A DNA stretch of 64,000 bases, taken from positions 1 through 64,000 of the forward strand of contig NZ_VNWP01000014.1 in NCBI RefSeq assembly GCF_014224355.1, in the 5' to 3' direction. Each line of letters opens with the position of its first letter. Within the stretch, counting starts at the first letter, position 1. Shown here one piece after another: positions 1 to 7,250 of this stretch. A program made the position numbers and the translations under genes. Source of the stretch: Synechococcus sp. BSA11S (GTDB lineage: Bacteria; Cyanobacteriota; Cyanobacteriia; PCC-6307; Cyanobiaceae). Under the pieces are notes generated by a model. It made no database searches. It saw only the letters and a list, made by a program, of their open reading frames with translations, and had not been told where the DNA came from.

Positions 1-248
1 AGTGGGCGGAATGATTCCCAGGGGATAGAATCAGCCAGACGCTTGAGAACTGGCTTTTTGTCCTGGAGCTTTGTGACTCTTTGCTGCTCGTCCCAAAAGC
101 CTCTCTGACCCACGGTTGTCGTGAAGATTGCTCAACCGATCATAATTGGCATCATGTCGCAATCAAGTGTCTTGTTGATTTTTCGAGGTGCCCAGAAGTT
201 GTTTCCCAACTTATTGATATCCTATCTGCTTGCCTAAAAGATGACACC
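1..248. other. Gene-free AT-richer stretch left of the attC-like site
   Basis: I see no credible gene here. All frames contain stops, and the longest uninterrupted stretch is a GTG-started 37-codon frame at 121-234 that resembles nothing I know. The base composition is clearly AT-richer than the genes that follow. Because an attC-like site begins at 249, this could be the tail of an integron cassette whose gene lies beyond the left window edge; that is inference. Confidence 0.4.
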
Positions 249-333
249 TTCTAACATCCAGATACGGAAGGCGGGAGCGATGGCTGTCTTCTATGCCGAG
301 ATTCATGCCCGCTTCTGATCTGGAGCGTTAGAA
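249..333 (+). repeat. attC-like imperfect palindrome, copy 1
   Basis: The outer 7-bp arms TTCTAAC (249-255) and GTTAGAA (327-333) pair perfectly. After an unpaired 2-3 nt gap, CCAGAT (258-263) pairs with ATCTGG (318-323). A single unpaired A264 follows, then CGGAAG (265-270) against CTTCTG (312-317) with one G-T wobble, then an unpaired G271, then CGGG against CCCG (308-311). The loop is about 32 nt. Paired R and L boxes, an unpaired central spacer and extrahelical bases on one arm only are the known hallmarks of integron attC sites. The second copy at 12289-12375 keeps the arms but has an unrelated loop. No integron integrase is in the window. Confidence 0.6.
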
Positions 334-634
334 GGGTGAGTAGAGCTCCGAAACCAATTGCAACCGCAACCACCTCAATCTGCTACTCCCCGGAGCCGAG
401 AAAACATAGTCGACCAAGCGACAAACATTTCATAAATATAGAAACTGATGCAAAAAATTCACGAATTATCTTCATGATCAGTGTCTCAAAATCAGTTTTC
501 CGGAACCCCCTGCAACTCCCTGTAAATCCCCACAGATCGCTGCAGAAGACTACAAACCCGGGGGTATTCCCCCTGTTTCCGGCGGCGGCACAGGGTGCCT
601 CGGAAGTTTTTCAGGTTCTGGGAAATCCCCCTTC
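334..634. other. Non-coding stretch between attC-like site and doxX
   Basis: There is no convincing gene in these 300 bases. A GTG-initiated reading frame from 336 to 653 is open but low in recognisable structure and runs into the 3' end of the opposite-strand DoxX gene. A short hairpin, GGGGG-TATT-CCCCC at 560-573, lies downstream of doxX and could contribute to its termination, though no T-tract follows on that strand. The AT-rich composition matches the first 250 bases. Confidence 0.4.
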
Positions 635-1009
635 TCATTCCCTGCTGTCCTGATCGGCCACCAGCAACAGACCGCCCATGATCGCCAGGTTCTTGAACGG
701 CTGAATCCGCTCCATCTTGTCGACCACATCGCTGTGGAACAGCAGGGTGGTGGGTACCAGGAACAGCAACAGCAGCACCGCTCCGAGTCGGGCTTTCCAG
801 CCGCTGATCACCAGGGCTGCACCCACCGCCATCAGGGCCATGGCTGCCACCAGCAGCACGGGCGCCAGCGGCAGCCCCTTGGCGGCAATGGCGCCGGTCA
901 CCCCGGCAAAGCCCGTCAGCTTGCCTATCACGGCATGGATGAACACCAGGCAAAGCAACACCCGGGCGACGCGGTTCAACAAGGAGGGCTGGTGGGTCTG
1001 CTGGCTCAT
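635..1009 (-). CDS. DoxX family membrane protein
   Basis: A 124-residue protein with about four hydrophobic segments (roughly residues 12-30, 45-65, 70-88 and 105-118), which is the size and layout of the DoxX/DUF417-like family. The segment around ARVLLCLVFIHAVIGKLTGF near the N-terminus is typical of these proteins, whose members sit in the inner membrane and are loosely linked to redox or thiol stress; the exact role is not established. It is transcribed leftward, away from the Zur-controlled operon, with a small gene (1069-1266) upstream on the same strand. The window gives no direct evidence for a substrate or partner. Confidence 0.7.
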   Translation of the reverse strand: MSQQTHQPSLLNRVARVLLCLVFIHAVIGKLTGFAGVTGAIAAKGLPLAPVLLVAAMALMAVGAALVISGWKARLGAVLLLLFLVPTTLLFHSDVVDKMERIQPFKNLAIMGGLLLVADQDSRE

Positions 1010-1068
1010 GGGGCGGCTTGCAGGACGACAGGACGGCGCGCGTTCGTGACGATGCAGACGCAGAGGGC

Positions 1069-1266
1069 TTATCGCTCCTCTGCTGCATGGTTTGCCAAGA
1101 AAGTGTTGATCATGGACTCCATGCCTTTTTGGGTGCGGCCATGGGGCCGCAGGCCCTGCTCGGCCCAGACGCGATCGAGCTCCTGGCGAAGCCCCTCGGG
1201 AATCCAGCAGGACAGCACGACCTTGCCTTCCCGGCTGGAGGTGCAGTGGCGCTCAGGCGTGGACAT
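1069..1266 (-). CDS. Small conserved-looking protein, possible ribbon-helix-helix type
   Basis: A 65-residue protein starting at the ATG at 1264-1266. Upstream in-frame codons would extend it through the Zur operator, which argues for the shorter form. The core KVVLSCWIPEGLRQELD followed by a helical stretch with an Arg-Thr-Gln-Lys patch and a second helix suggests a small beta-strand/helix/helix fold like ribbon-helix-helix DNA-binding or antitoxin-like proteins. I cannot name a family. It is divergent from cobW, with only about 100 bp between them, so it could share that regulatory region. Confidence that it is a real gene is moderate. Confidence 0.45.
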   Translation of the reverse strand: MSTPERHCTSSREGKVVLSCWIPEGLRQELDRVWAEQGLRPHGRTQKGMESMINTFLANHAAEER

Positions 1267-1342
1267 GGATGCGAGATGTACACAGTTTGCCGGAGAAGGA
1301 GGCGCTGCCGCGGCGGCACGGTCAGCGTCGATCGGGCAGAAT

Positions 1343-1355
1343 GAGAACCGTTCTC
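1343..1355. promoter_or_regulatory. Predicted Zur operator 1 (upstream of cobW-1)
   Basis: GAGAAC-C-GTTCTC is a perfect 6-1-6 palindrome lying 14 bp before the start codon of the first CobW gene. The same element occurs ahead of znuA and between zur and the second CobW gene. A zinc regulator, zinc transporter genes and COG0523 GTPases all next to the same palindrome make a Zur operator by far the likeliest reading. Similar 7-1-7 boxes are known for Zur in other bacteria. Confidence 0.85.
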
Positions 1356-1369
1356 GCCGATGGTGGTCC

Positions 1370-2431
1370 ATGGGTCAGCAGGCCATCCAGGTCCCCGTCA
1401 CCCTGCTCACCGGCTTCCTTGGCGCCGGCAAGACCACCCTGCTCAACCACATCCTCAGCAACCAGCAGGGGCTGCGCAGCGCTGTGCTGGTCAATGAGTT
1501 CGGGGAAGTCGGCATCGACCACGAGCTGGTGGTCGCCACCAGCGAGTCGATGGTGGAGCTGAGCAACGGCTGCATCTGCTGCTCGATCAACGGCGAGCTG
1601 CAGGAGGCCGTGCACCGCGTGCTGGAGCGGCCCGAGCCGATCGATCTGATCGTGGTGGAAACCACCGGCCTGGCTGACCCGCTGCCGGTGGCGCTCACCT
1701 TCATGGCCGGCGACCTGCGCGATCGGCTGCGGCTCGACTCGATCATCACCGTGATCGATGCCGAACACTTCACCGCCACGGCCCTCGAGAGCCCGATTGC
1801 CCGTGCCCAGGTGGTGTACGGCGACATCCTGCTGCTCAACAAGGCCGACCTTGTCGATGAGCAACGGCTCAACGCGGTGGAGGCCGAGCTGCGAGCGATC
1901 AAGACCGACGCTCGCATCCTGCGGGCCAGCCGCGGTGAGGTTCCCCTGGGGCTGCTGCTGAGCGTGGGGCTATTTGAGAGCGATCGTCTGGCCTCGCTCA
2001 AGGCCCGGGAGGAGTCCCGTGAACTGTTGAACAACGACCGGCATCACGACCATGGGCACCCCCACGGCGAGCACGATCACCACGACGGGCACGAGCACCA
2101 ACATCACGAGCATCACCACTCCCCCCACACCCCGGAACTGGAGGGCTTCAGTTCCGTGAGCCTGGCGGTAGATGCGCCCTTTGACCTGCGGCGCTTTCAG
2201 CAGTTTCTCGACACCCAGCTGCCTGAATCGGTGTTCCGCGCCAAAGGGGTGCTCTGGTTCCGCGAGAGCAACCGCCGCCACCTGTTTCACCTCTGCGGCA
2301 AGCGCTTCACGATCGATGATTCCGACTGGCCCGAGGGTTCAGAGCGCCACACCAGGGTGGTGGCGATCGGCAAAGACCTCGACCAGGCGGCCCTCAGGGC
2401 CCAGCTGGAGGCCTGCGTGGCGCCGGCATGA
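1370..2431 (+). CDS. COG0523/CobW family zinc-linked GTPase 1
   Basis: A 353-residue GTPase of the CobW/COG0523 family, cytosolic proteins thought to hand metal (often zinc) to client enzymes using GTP. The Walker A loop GFLGAGKTT is at residues 15-23, the diagnostic metal-binding CxCC motif (NGCICC) has Cys68, Cys70 and Cys71, and NKAD is the G4 guanine-specificity motif. A histidine-rich loop spans about residues 224-255, between the GTPase domain and the CobW C-terminal domain, and could store or sense zinc. The ATG at 1370 was chosen because homologues begin just before the P-loop and the Zur operator sits immediately upstream. The gene opens a five-gene rightward unit, overlapping the next gene by ATGA. 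Regulation by Zur is inferred from the operator. The metal client is unknown. Confidence 0.9.
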   Translation: MGQQAIQVPVTLLTGFLGAGKTTLLNHILSNQQGLRSAVLVNEFGEVGIDHELVVATSESMVELSNGCICCSINGELQEAVHRVLERPEPIDLIVVETTGLADPLPVALTFMAGDLRDRLRLDSIITVIDAEHFTATALESPIARAQVVYGDILLLNKADLVDEQRLNAVEAELRAIKTDARILRASRGEVPLGLLLSVGLFESDRLASLKAREESRELLNNDRHHDHGHPHGEHDHHDGHEHQHHEHHHSPHTPELEGFSSVSLAVDAPFDLRRFQQFLDTQLPESVFRAKGVLWFRESNRRHLFHLCGKRFTIDDSDWPEGSERHTRVVAIGKDLDQAALRAQLEACVAPA

Positions 2432-3219
2432 GCCAGACCCTGCTGATCTCCGGGCCTCCCGGCTGCGGCAAGACCACCTGGATCCTGAACCAGATCCAGA
2501 GCCATCTGGGCCCCTGTGGCTTTCTGCGTCTCGCGGGCTACCCCGACGAAGGCCTGCTCCAGGCTCGTGACGGCGGCATCGATCTGGCCTGGTTGCAGGA
2601 TCAATGCCCAGGGCTGCTCGATCTGGCCGACCCCGACCAGGCTCTGGCACCCCGAGCTGACAACCTGCTGGCCCTGATTGAACTGCCCCAGTTCCAGCCG
2701 CCAACGGACTCAGGCCTGGCTGGGGTGGATCGCCGCGCGATTCCCCAGCTGGAGGCCCTGCATCTCAGCCCGGATGAGCACATCCACTTCGGGCGTGACG
2801 CCGTGCTGCCCCGTCAGGACACCCTGGATTTCAGCAGCCTGCAGGCCTGGGAGAGGAACCTGGCGGGAGCTGTGTGGGATCCGGCCAGCCTCAGCAGCTT
2901 CTGGTTTGAACTGGTGAACGGTGCCTATGGCGATGTGTATCGCGCCAAGGCCCTGATGAGCCTGCCTGACGGCCGGGCCTTCTTCTGCAATTGGATGGTG
3001 AGCCGGGAAGGCTTCCAGTTCCTTCCCCTGCAGACACTCGCATCGCCCGACGGTCGCCCGCCACGCCTGTCGCGTCTTGTGGTGCAGGGCAAGGATCTCG
3101 ATCCCGCCGCCATCGAGGTCACCCTCGCCGACTGCCTGCTCAACGACGCCGTCCTGGAGATCCAGCAGGCTCGCCTGCGCCAACAGGAGGCCCCATCTCA
3201 TCCATCCCCTGCTGCCTGA
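2428..3219 (+). CDS. P-loop protein, diverged CobW-like
   Basis: A 263-residue protein with a clear nucleotide-binding loop GPPGCGKTT at residues 9-17. The C-terminal 100 residues (from about DVYRAKALMSLPDGRAFF to LVVQGKDLDPAAI) resemble the CobW C-terminal domain. The CxCC metal motif of true COG0523 proteins and a clear NKxD motif are missing, so it is probably a diverged, perhaps accessory, relative of the preceding GTPase. The start overlaps the cobW-1 stop by four bases (ATGA), which implies translational coupling and possibly a stoichiometric partnership. Function is not known; Zur control is inferred from its place in the operon. Confidence 0.75.
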   Translation: MSQTLLISGPPGCGKTTWILNQIQSHLGPCGFLRLAGYPDEGLLQARDGGIDLAWLQDQCPGLLDLADPDQALAPRADNLLALIELPQFQPPTDSGLAGVDRRAIPQLEALHLSPDEHIHFGRDAVLPRQDTLDFSSLQAWERNLAGAVWDPASLSSFWFELVNGAYGDVYRAKALMSLPDGRAFFCNWMVSREGFQFLPLQTLASPDGRPPRLSRLVVQGKDLDPAAIEVTLADCLLNDAVLEIQQARLRQQEAPSHPSPAA

Positions 3220-3224
3220 ACGCC

Positions 3225-4055
3225 ATGGCCCATGCCGTGATCTCCTGCCTGCACGCCAACCTCGCCGCCCTGGAGGCCGTGCTCGCCGATATCGACCAGC
3301 AGGGCATCGCCACCATCACCTGCCTGGGGGATCTGGTGGGCTACGGCCTCCAGCCCAATGAGGTGGTGGACCTGGTGCGACAGCGGGCGATTCCCACCTG
3401 CCAGGGCTGCTGGGATGAGGACATCATCGAGGGCCTCAACGCCTGCGACTGCAGCTATCCCTCCCAGCTGGCGGAGCGGCGCGGCCACCTGGCCCATCAA
3501 TGGACGGCCGAGCAGCTGAGCGAGGAGAACAAGGCCTTTCTGGCCAGCCTGCCGCTATCGCTGCGGCGCGATCGGCTGCTGTTCGTGCATGGCAGTCCGA
3601 ACAGTCAGCACGAATACCTGCTGCCCGATATGGATGCCTTTGCGGCCCTGGAGCGGGTGGAGAGCGCCGGCGCCGAGACGTTGTTCTGCGGCCACACCCA
3701 CCGGCCCTATGTGCGGGAGCTGCGGGATGGATCGATCCGGGTGCGGGTGCGGCAGATGCCCGGTGAGCCAGGCGGTGTGGCCGAGGCGGAAGACACGGAG
3801 CTGCGGCTGCCGCTGCGCCGCATCATCAATGCCGGCTCGGTGGGGGAGCCGCGCCATGGCAACACCCAAGCCACCTATGTGATCCACGATGAGGACACCG
3901 GCGCCGTCGCGATCCGGGAGGTGCCCTACGAGGTGGAGCGCACCTGCAGCGCCATCGTCGATGCCGGTCTGCCGACGATCTTTGCCTGGCGGCTGCGCCA
4001 TGGCTTCGAGTACGCCGAGCGGGCCGACGACGCCAGCCACGTGTGTGAGCGCTGA
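3225..4055 (+). CDS. Metallophosphoesterase-like protein with altered metal ligands
   Basis: A 276-residue protein of the calcineurin-like phosphoesterase fold (YfcE/DNA-phosphatase type). Recognisable blocks are GDLVGYG, FVHGSP and the near C-terminal CGHTHRPY. Two metal-ligand blocks are changed: the usual Asp-x-His near the N-terminus reads Ser-Cys-Leu-His (SCLHANLAALEAVL), and the usual Gly-Asn-His-Asp block reads CQGCWDED. Aspartate to cysteine and loss of the Asn-His pair suggest a different metal or loss of phosphatase activity. It starts five bases after the previous gene and ends overlapping the next (TGATG). It sits third in the inferred Zur operon. Substrate is unknown. Confidence 0.75.
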   Translation: MAHAVISCLHANLAALEAVLADIDQQGIATITCLGDLVGYGLQPNEVVDLVRQRAIPTCQGCWDEDIIEGLNACDCSYPSQLAERRGHLAHQWTAEQLSEENKAFLASLPLSLRRDRLLFVHGSPNSQHEYLLPDMDAFAALERVESAGAETLFCGHTHRPYVRELRDGSIRVRVRQMPGEPGGVAEAEDTELRLPLRRIINAGSVGEPRHGNTQATYVIHDEDTGAVAIREVPYEVERTCSAIVDAGLPTIFAWRLRHGFEYAERADDASHVCER

Positions 4056-4765
4056 TGGCACGCTGGGCCCTGATCAGTGGACTGCGCGGTGATCTGGAGG
4101 CCTATGAGGCCATCCAGGCCGATCTGCGCCACACCCGGCGGGTGGACACCCTGTTTGTGCTGGGTGATGTGATCGGCCCGGAGCGGGAGTGCAATGCCCT
4201 TCTGGAGCGGCTGCAGAAGCCGCGCCGCGGCGAGCTCGAGCCGCAGTGCCTTTACGGCTGGTGGGAGGACCAGCTCCTGGCCGAGCGGGGCCACCGCGGC
4301 GGCCGGCGAGCCGATGCCCTGCGCCTCAGCCAGGGGGAGGCGGCCGTGGATGCCCTGCTCCAGGCGGTGGATCCCGGCCACATGGGCTGGCTGGCGGCGC
4401 TGCAGTTCGGCTTCATCGAGCTCGACTGCGCCCTGCTGCATGGCAGCTCGGCCGCTGTGGACGACAGCCTGGGTCCAGACAGCTCGCCGCTGCTGCTGCT
4501 GGATCGTCTCACCCGCATGGACGTGAACCGTCTGTTCACCGCCCGCAGCGGTCAGCAGTTCCGGGTTGAGCTCAGCGGCGGTGGCGTCGAATCGCAGGTG
4601 CGGGATCTGGAGGGCCAACGGCACCACCAGCAGAGCGTTCCCCAGCGCCAGGTGATCGGCATCGGGGCCGGCGTTCACTACACCCTCTACGACCCCGGCA
4701 GCGATCGCCTCGACTTTCTCAGCGCCGGCTGCAAACCCAAGCTGCGGGCGCGGGGGTTTGCATGA
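4055..4765 (+). CDS. Degenerate phosphoesterase-like protein
   Basis: A 236-residue protein that looks like a more diverged relative of the preceding phosphoesterase. It keeps the opening WALISGLRGDLEAYEAI, which aligns with the Asp-x-His block but with no Asp or His. It also keeps LGDVIGPERE, which aligns with the GDxVGYG block, and ALLHGSS, which aligns with FVHGSP. The C-terminal GHTH block is absent. It is therefore likely inactive as a metallophosphatase and may be a structural or regulatory partner. The start codon shares one base with the preceding stop (TGATG), and the end overlaps the next gene by ATGA, so all five genes of the unit are packed tightly. Confidence 0.65.
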   Translation: MARWALISGLRGDLEAYEAIQADLRHTRRVDTLFVLGDVIGPERECNALLERLQKPRRGELEPQCLYGWWEDQLLAERGHRGGRRADALRLSQGEAAVDALLQAVDPGHMGWLAALQFGFIELDCALLHGSSAAVDDSLGPDSSPLLLLDRLTRMDVNRLFTARSGQQFRVELSGGGVESQVRDLEGQRHHQQSVPQRQVIGIGAGVHYTLYDPGSDRLDFLSAGCKPKLRARGFA

Positions 4766-5664
4766 AACCACAGCTGGGGGGAGGGCTCGAGACCCTGCAA
4801 GTGGACCTGGCCGGGAGACAGCTGCGCCTGGTGCTGGAGCGCCGGGGGCCGGCGGAGGCCCCCCTTTGGTTGCTGCTGCCAGCGCTGAGCACCGTGTCGA
4901 GCCGGGGGGAATGGAAACCGTTGGCCGAGGCAGTGGACGATCAGCGCCAGCTGGTGAGCATCGACTGGCCCGGTTTCGGCGACAGCGACCGCCCCGCGAT
5001 GCCCTATGGCGCCGCCCTGCTGCGCTCGGCGCTGCGGGCCGTGCTCTCCTATCTGCGCACCACCAACCGCCAGCGCCCCACCGTGATCGCCGCCGGCCAC
5101 AGCGCCTCGGTGGCCTTGGGGCTGGCGGCCGAATGGTCTGGCCTGTGGCAGGAGCTGGTGCTGGTGGCCCCCACCTGGCGCGGCCCCCTGCCGACCATGA
5201 CCGGCTGGCCCTCGCAGCGGTTCGGCTGGCTGCGGCATCTGGTGGCAGCCCCATGGATCGGCCCGGCGCTCTACCGGCTCAACACCAGCCGGATGGTGCT
5301 GCGCCTGATGCTGCGGCGTCATGTCTGGGTCGACCCCGCCCTGCTCACGCCGGCGCGGATCCGCGAACAGCAGCTGCTGGCCAGGCGCCCCGGGGCACGC
5401 TTCGCCAGTGTGGCGTTCGTGAGTGGTGGCCTTGATCCAGCAGACGAGCGCGCCTGGTGGCTGCAACAGGCGCGCCTGCTCCAATGCCCTCTGCAGGTGG
5501 TGCTGGCTTCCGAGGCCCCACCACGCTCCAAGACAGAGATGGAGGCTCTGGGCTGGGAGGCGGCCGATCAGCTCAGCGTGATTCCAGGGCGTCTCGGTCT
5601 CCACCAGGAATGTGGCGCCCTGCTGGCACGGCAGTTGCTGGAGAGCGACGCGTCGTCTGGCTGA
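4762..5664 (+). CDS. Alpha/beta hydrolase
   Basis: A 300-residue alpha/beta-hydrolase-fold protein. The nucleophile elbow is GHSAS (about residue 113-117, Ser nucleophile), and SIDWPGFGDSDRP just before it is the typical oxyanion/strand-4 region of this fold. The C-terminal catalytic His is plausible in RLGLHQE near residue 285. It could be an esterase, lipase or dehalogenase-type enzyme; the substrate cannot be read. It is the last gene of the Zur-headed operon and overlaps the preceding gene by ATGA. Its last 92 bases overlap the 3' end of znuB on the opposite strand, so the two zinc transcripts are antisense to each other there. Confidence 0.75.
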   Translation: MKPQLGGGLETLQVDLAGRQLRLVLERRGPAEAPLWLLLPALSTVSSRGEWKPLAEAVDDQRQLVSIDWPGFGDSDRPAMPYGAALLRSALRAVLSYLRTTNRQRPTVIAAGHSASVALGLAAEWSGLWQELVLVAPTWRGPLPTMTGWPSQRFGWLRHLVAAPWIGPALYRLNTSRMVLRLMLRRHVWVDPALLTPARIREQQLLARRPGARFASVAFVSGGLDPADERAWWLQQARLLQCPLQVVLASEAPPRSKTEMEALGWEAADQLSVIPGRLGLHQECGALLARQLLESDASSG

Positions 5665-6466
5665 CCAGCAGCGCCATCAGGAAGCCCGCAAATTGCACGA
5701 TCACCACGCAGGGCCCGGAGGGCAGGTTGGTGAGGCCTGAACCCAGCAGCCCCAGCAGGGCGCAGCCCCCGCCGAGGCAGGCGGAGATCAGGGCATAGAG
5801 CGGGAAGTGGCGACTCACCAACCGCCCCCCGCAGGCCGGGATCACCACGAAGGCGCTGATCAGCAGTACCCCCACCGCCTTGATCGACACCGCCACCACC
5901 ACCGCCAGCAGCACGATGAAGGCCAGGCGATGACGGCTGGCTCCCACACCGAAGGCTCCGGCCAGGTCGCTGTTGAGCGTCAGCAGCACCTGGGCGCGCA
6001 GGCTGAGGGCCAGATAGATCAAGGCGACGAGCAACAGCACAGCGATCACGCTCAGATCGCTCCAGCTGATGCCGAGGATGTCGCCGAACAGCAGCTGCTG
6101 GATGCCGCCGCGGTAGGTCTCCACGAGGCTCAGGGCCACCACCGCGAAAGCGAGAGAGGTGGAATAAACGATGTTGAGCAGGGCATCGGCCGGCAGACCG
6201 CTGCGGGCCACCAGTTGATTCACCAGCAGGGCGAACAGCACCGCGAACGGGATCAGTACCAGGGTGGGATTGATCCCCAGCAGGATGCCCAGGCTGATGC
6301 CCAGCAGGGCGGAATGGCCCAGGGCATCACTGAAGAACGAGAGCTGGCGCAACACCGCGAAACTGCCCAGCAGCCCGCCCAGGGCGCCGGTGAGCAGGCC
6401 ACCGAGCAGGGCCCGCTGCATGAACGGCTGGCCCAGCACCACCAGCAGCGATGACGGATCAGCCAT
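5573..6466 (-). CDS. znuB: Zinc ABC transporter permease ZnuB
   Basis: A 297-residue integral membrane protein of the ABC-3 family, which forms the inner-membrane channel for zinc (or manganese) uptake with ZnuC and ZnuA. About eight to nine hydrophobic segments cover the length, with family-typical stretches such as SFFSDALGHSALLGI and AVGVLLISAFVVIPA. The start was set to the ATG at 6464-6466, which overlaps the znuC stop by 8 bases; longer upstream starts would add a hydrophilic extension inside znuC. It is the last gene of the leftward unit cobW-2, WD40, znuA, znuC, znuB. Zinc rather than manganese is inferred from the Zur boxes. Confidence 0.93.
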   Translation of the reverse strand: MADPSSLLVVLGQPFMQRALLGGLLTGALGGLLGSFAVLRQLSFFSDALGHSALLGISLGILLGINPTLVLIPFAVLFALLVNQLVARSGLPADALLNIVYSTSLAFAVVALSLVETYRGGIQQLLFGDILGISWSDLSVIAVLLLVALIYLALSLRAQVLLTLNSDLAGAFGVGASRHRLAFIVLLAVVVAVSIKAVGVLLISAFVVIPACGGRLVSRHFPLYALISACLGGGCALLGLLGSGLTNLPSGPCVVIVQFAGFLMALLVSQTTRRSPATAVPAGRHIPGGDRDALESR

Positions 6467-7250
6467 GGGCAGGAACCACGGCATGGTCATGGCGGTAGGG
6501 CACCACATTGGGCCCATAGAGCTCGGCCAGCCGCGCCGCACTGAGGGCATGGTCGGGGGCACCGCTGCAGCGCAGTCGTTGGTTCAGGCACAGCACCTGA
6601 TCGCAGCTGCGGCGCACCATCTCCAGATCGTGCGACACCTGCAGCACGGTCCAGCCCTCCTGGCGGCGCAGCTCAAGCAGCAGCTCCTGGAACCGCTCGC
6701 TGCTGGGGGCATCCAGTCCCGCCTGCGCCTCATCGAGCACCAGCAACTGGCGGGGCCGCACCACACAGAAGGCCAGCAGCACCCGCTTGAGCTGACCGCC
6801 GGAGAGCGCGCTGAGGCGGCGTTCCGCCAGGTCCTGGCAACCGGTGCGCTCCAGGGCACGAAGCACGGCCTCAGTTCGGCGCCTGTTGCCCAGCCAGGCC
6901 AGGCTGAGGCCCGGAGGATCAACGCCAAAGCCCACGAATTCCCCCACCGTGAGCGGAAAGCGGCCCTGCAACGCCAGGCTCTGGGGCAGATAGGCAATTT
7001 GAGAGCGCACCGATCGGGGCAACTCGCCTGCCGGGCCGAGGGCGTGGCCCAGGATCCTCACGCTGCCGGAGCTACGGGGCAGCAGGCCGAGCACGGCGCC
7101 CACCAGGCTGCTCTTGCCGGCACCGTTGGGACCCACCAGCGCCGTATCGGTTTCGCGGGCGAGCTGAAAGCTCACCTGCTCCACGGCCAGCCGCTCACCA
7201 CGGCGAACGCTCAGACCCCCCACCAGCAGCACCGGGCTGTGCTCTGTCAT
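6459..7250 (-). CDS. znuC: Zinc ABC transporter ATPase ZnuC
   Basis: A 263-residue ABC ATPase that powers zinc import through ZnuB. Walker A is GPNGAGKSS (about residues 40-48), the Q-loop region is IAYLPQSLAL, the signature is LSGGQLKR, and Walker B is LLVLDEAQAGLD with a slightly unusual Ala-Gln in place of Pro-Thr after the catalytic Glu. The switch His is in VSHDLEMV. The start overlaps the znuA stop by ATGA and the end overlaps znuB by 8 bases, so translation of the three subunits is coupled. Confidence 0.93.
   Translation of the reverse strand: MTEHSPVLLVGGLSVRRGERLAVEQVSFQLARETDTALVGPNGAGKSSLVGAVLGLLPRSSGSVRILGHALGPAGELPRSVRSQIAYLPQSLALQGRFPLTVGEFVGFGVDPPGLSLAWLGNRRRTEAVLRALERTGCQDLAERRLSALSGGQLKRVLLAFCVVRPRQLLVLDEAQAGLDAPSSERFQELLLELRRQEGWTVLQVSHDLEMVRRSCDQVLCLNQRLRCSGAPDHALSAARLAELYGPNVVPYRHDHAVVPAHG

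Noticed and set aside
121-234. A GTG-started 37-codon frame
   Set aside because: Too short, no ribosome-binding site and no known similarity.
249-333. Reading the palindromic repeat as a simple MITE
   Set aside because: No target duplication or outer terminal repeat is visible, and the one-sided extrahelical bases with a variable loop fit attC better, though a MITE is not fully excluded.
560-573. GGGGG-TATT-CCCCC hairpin as a terminator
   Set aside because: A stem of five and no T-tract on the doxX strand; only a weak possibility.
336-653. A possible cassette gene directly after attC-like copy 1
   Set aside because: No family resemblance, no downstream attC and overlap with the doxX end. 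Kept only as a note in the intergenic entry.
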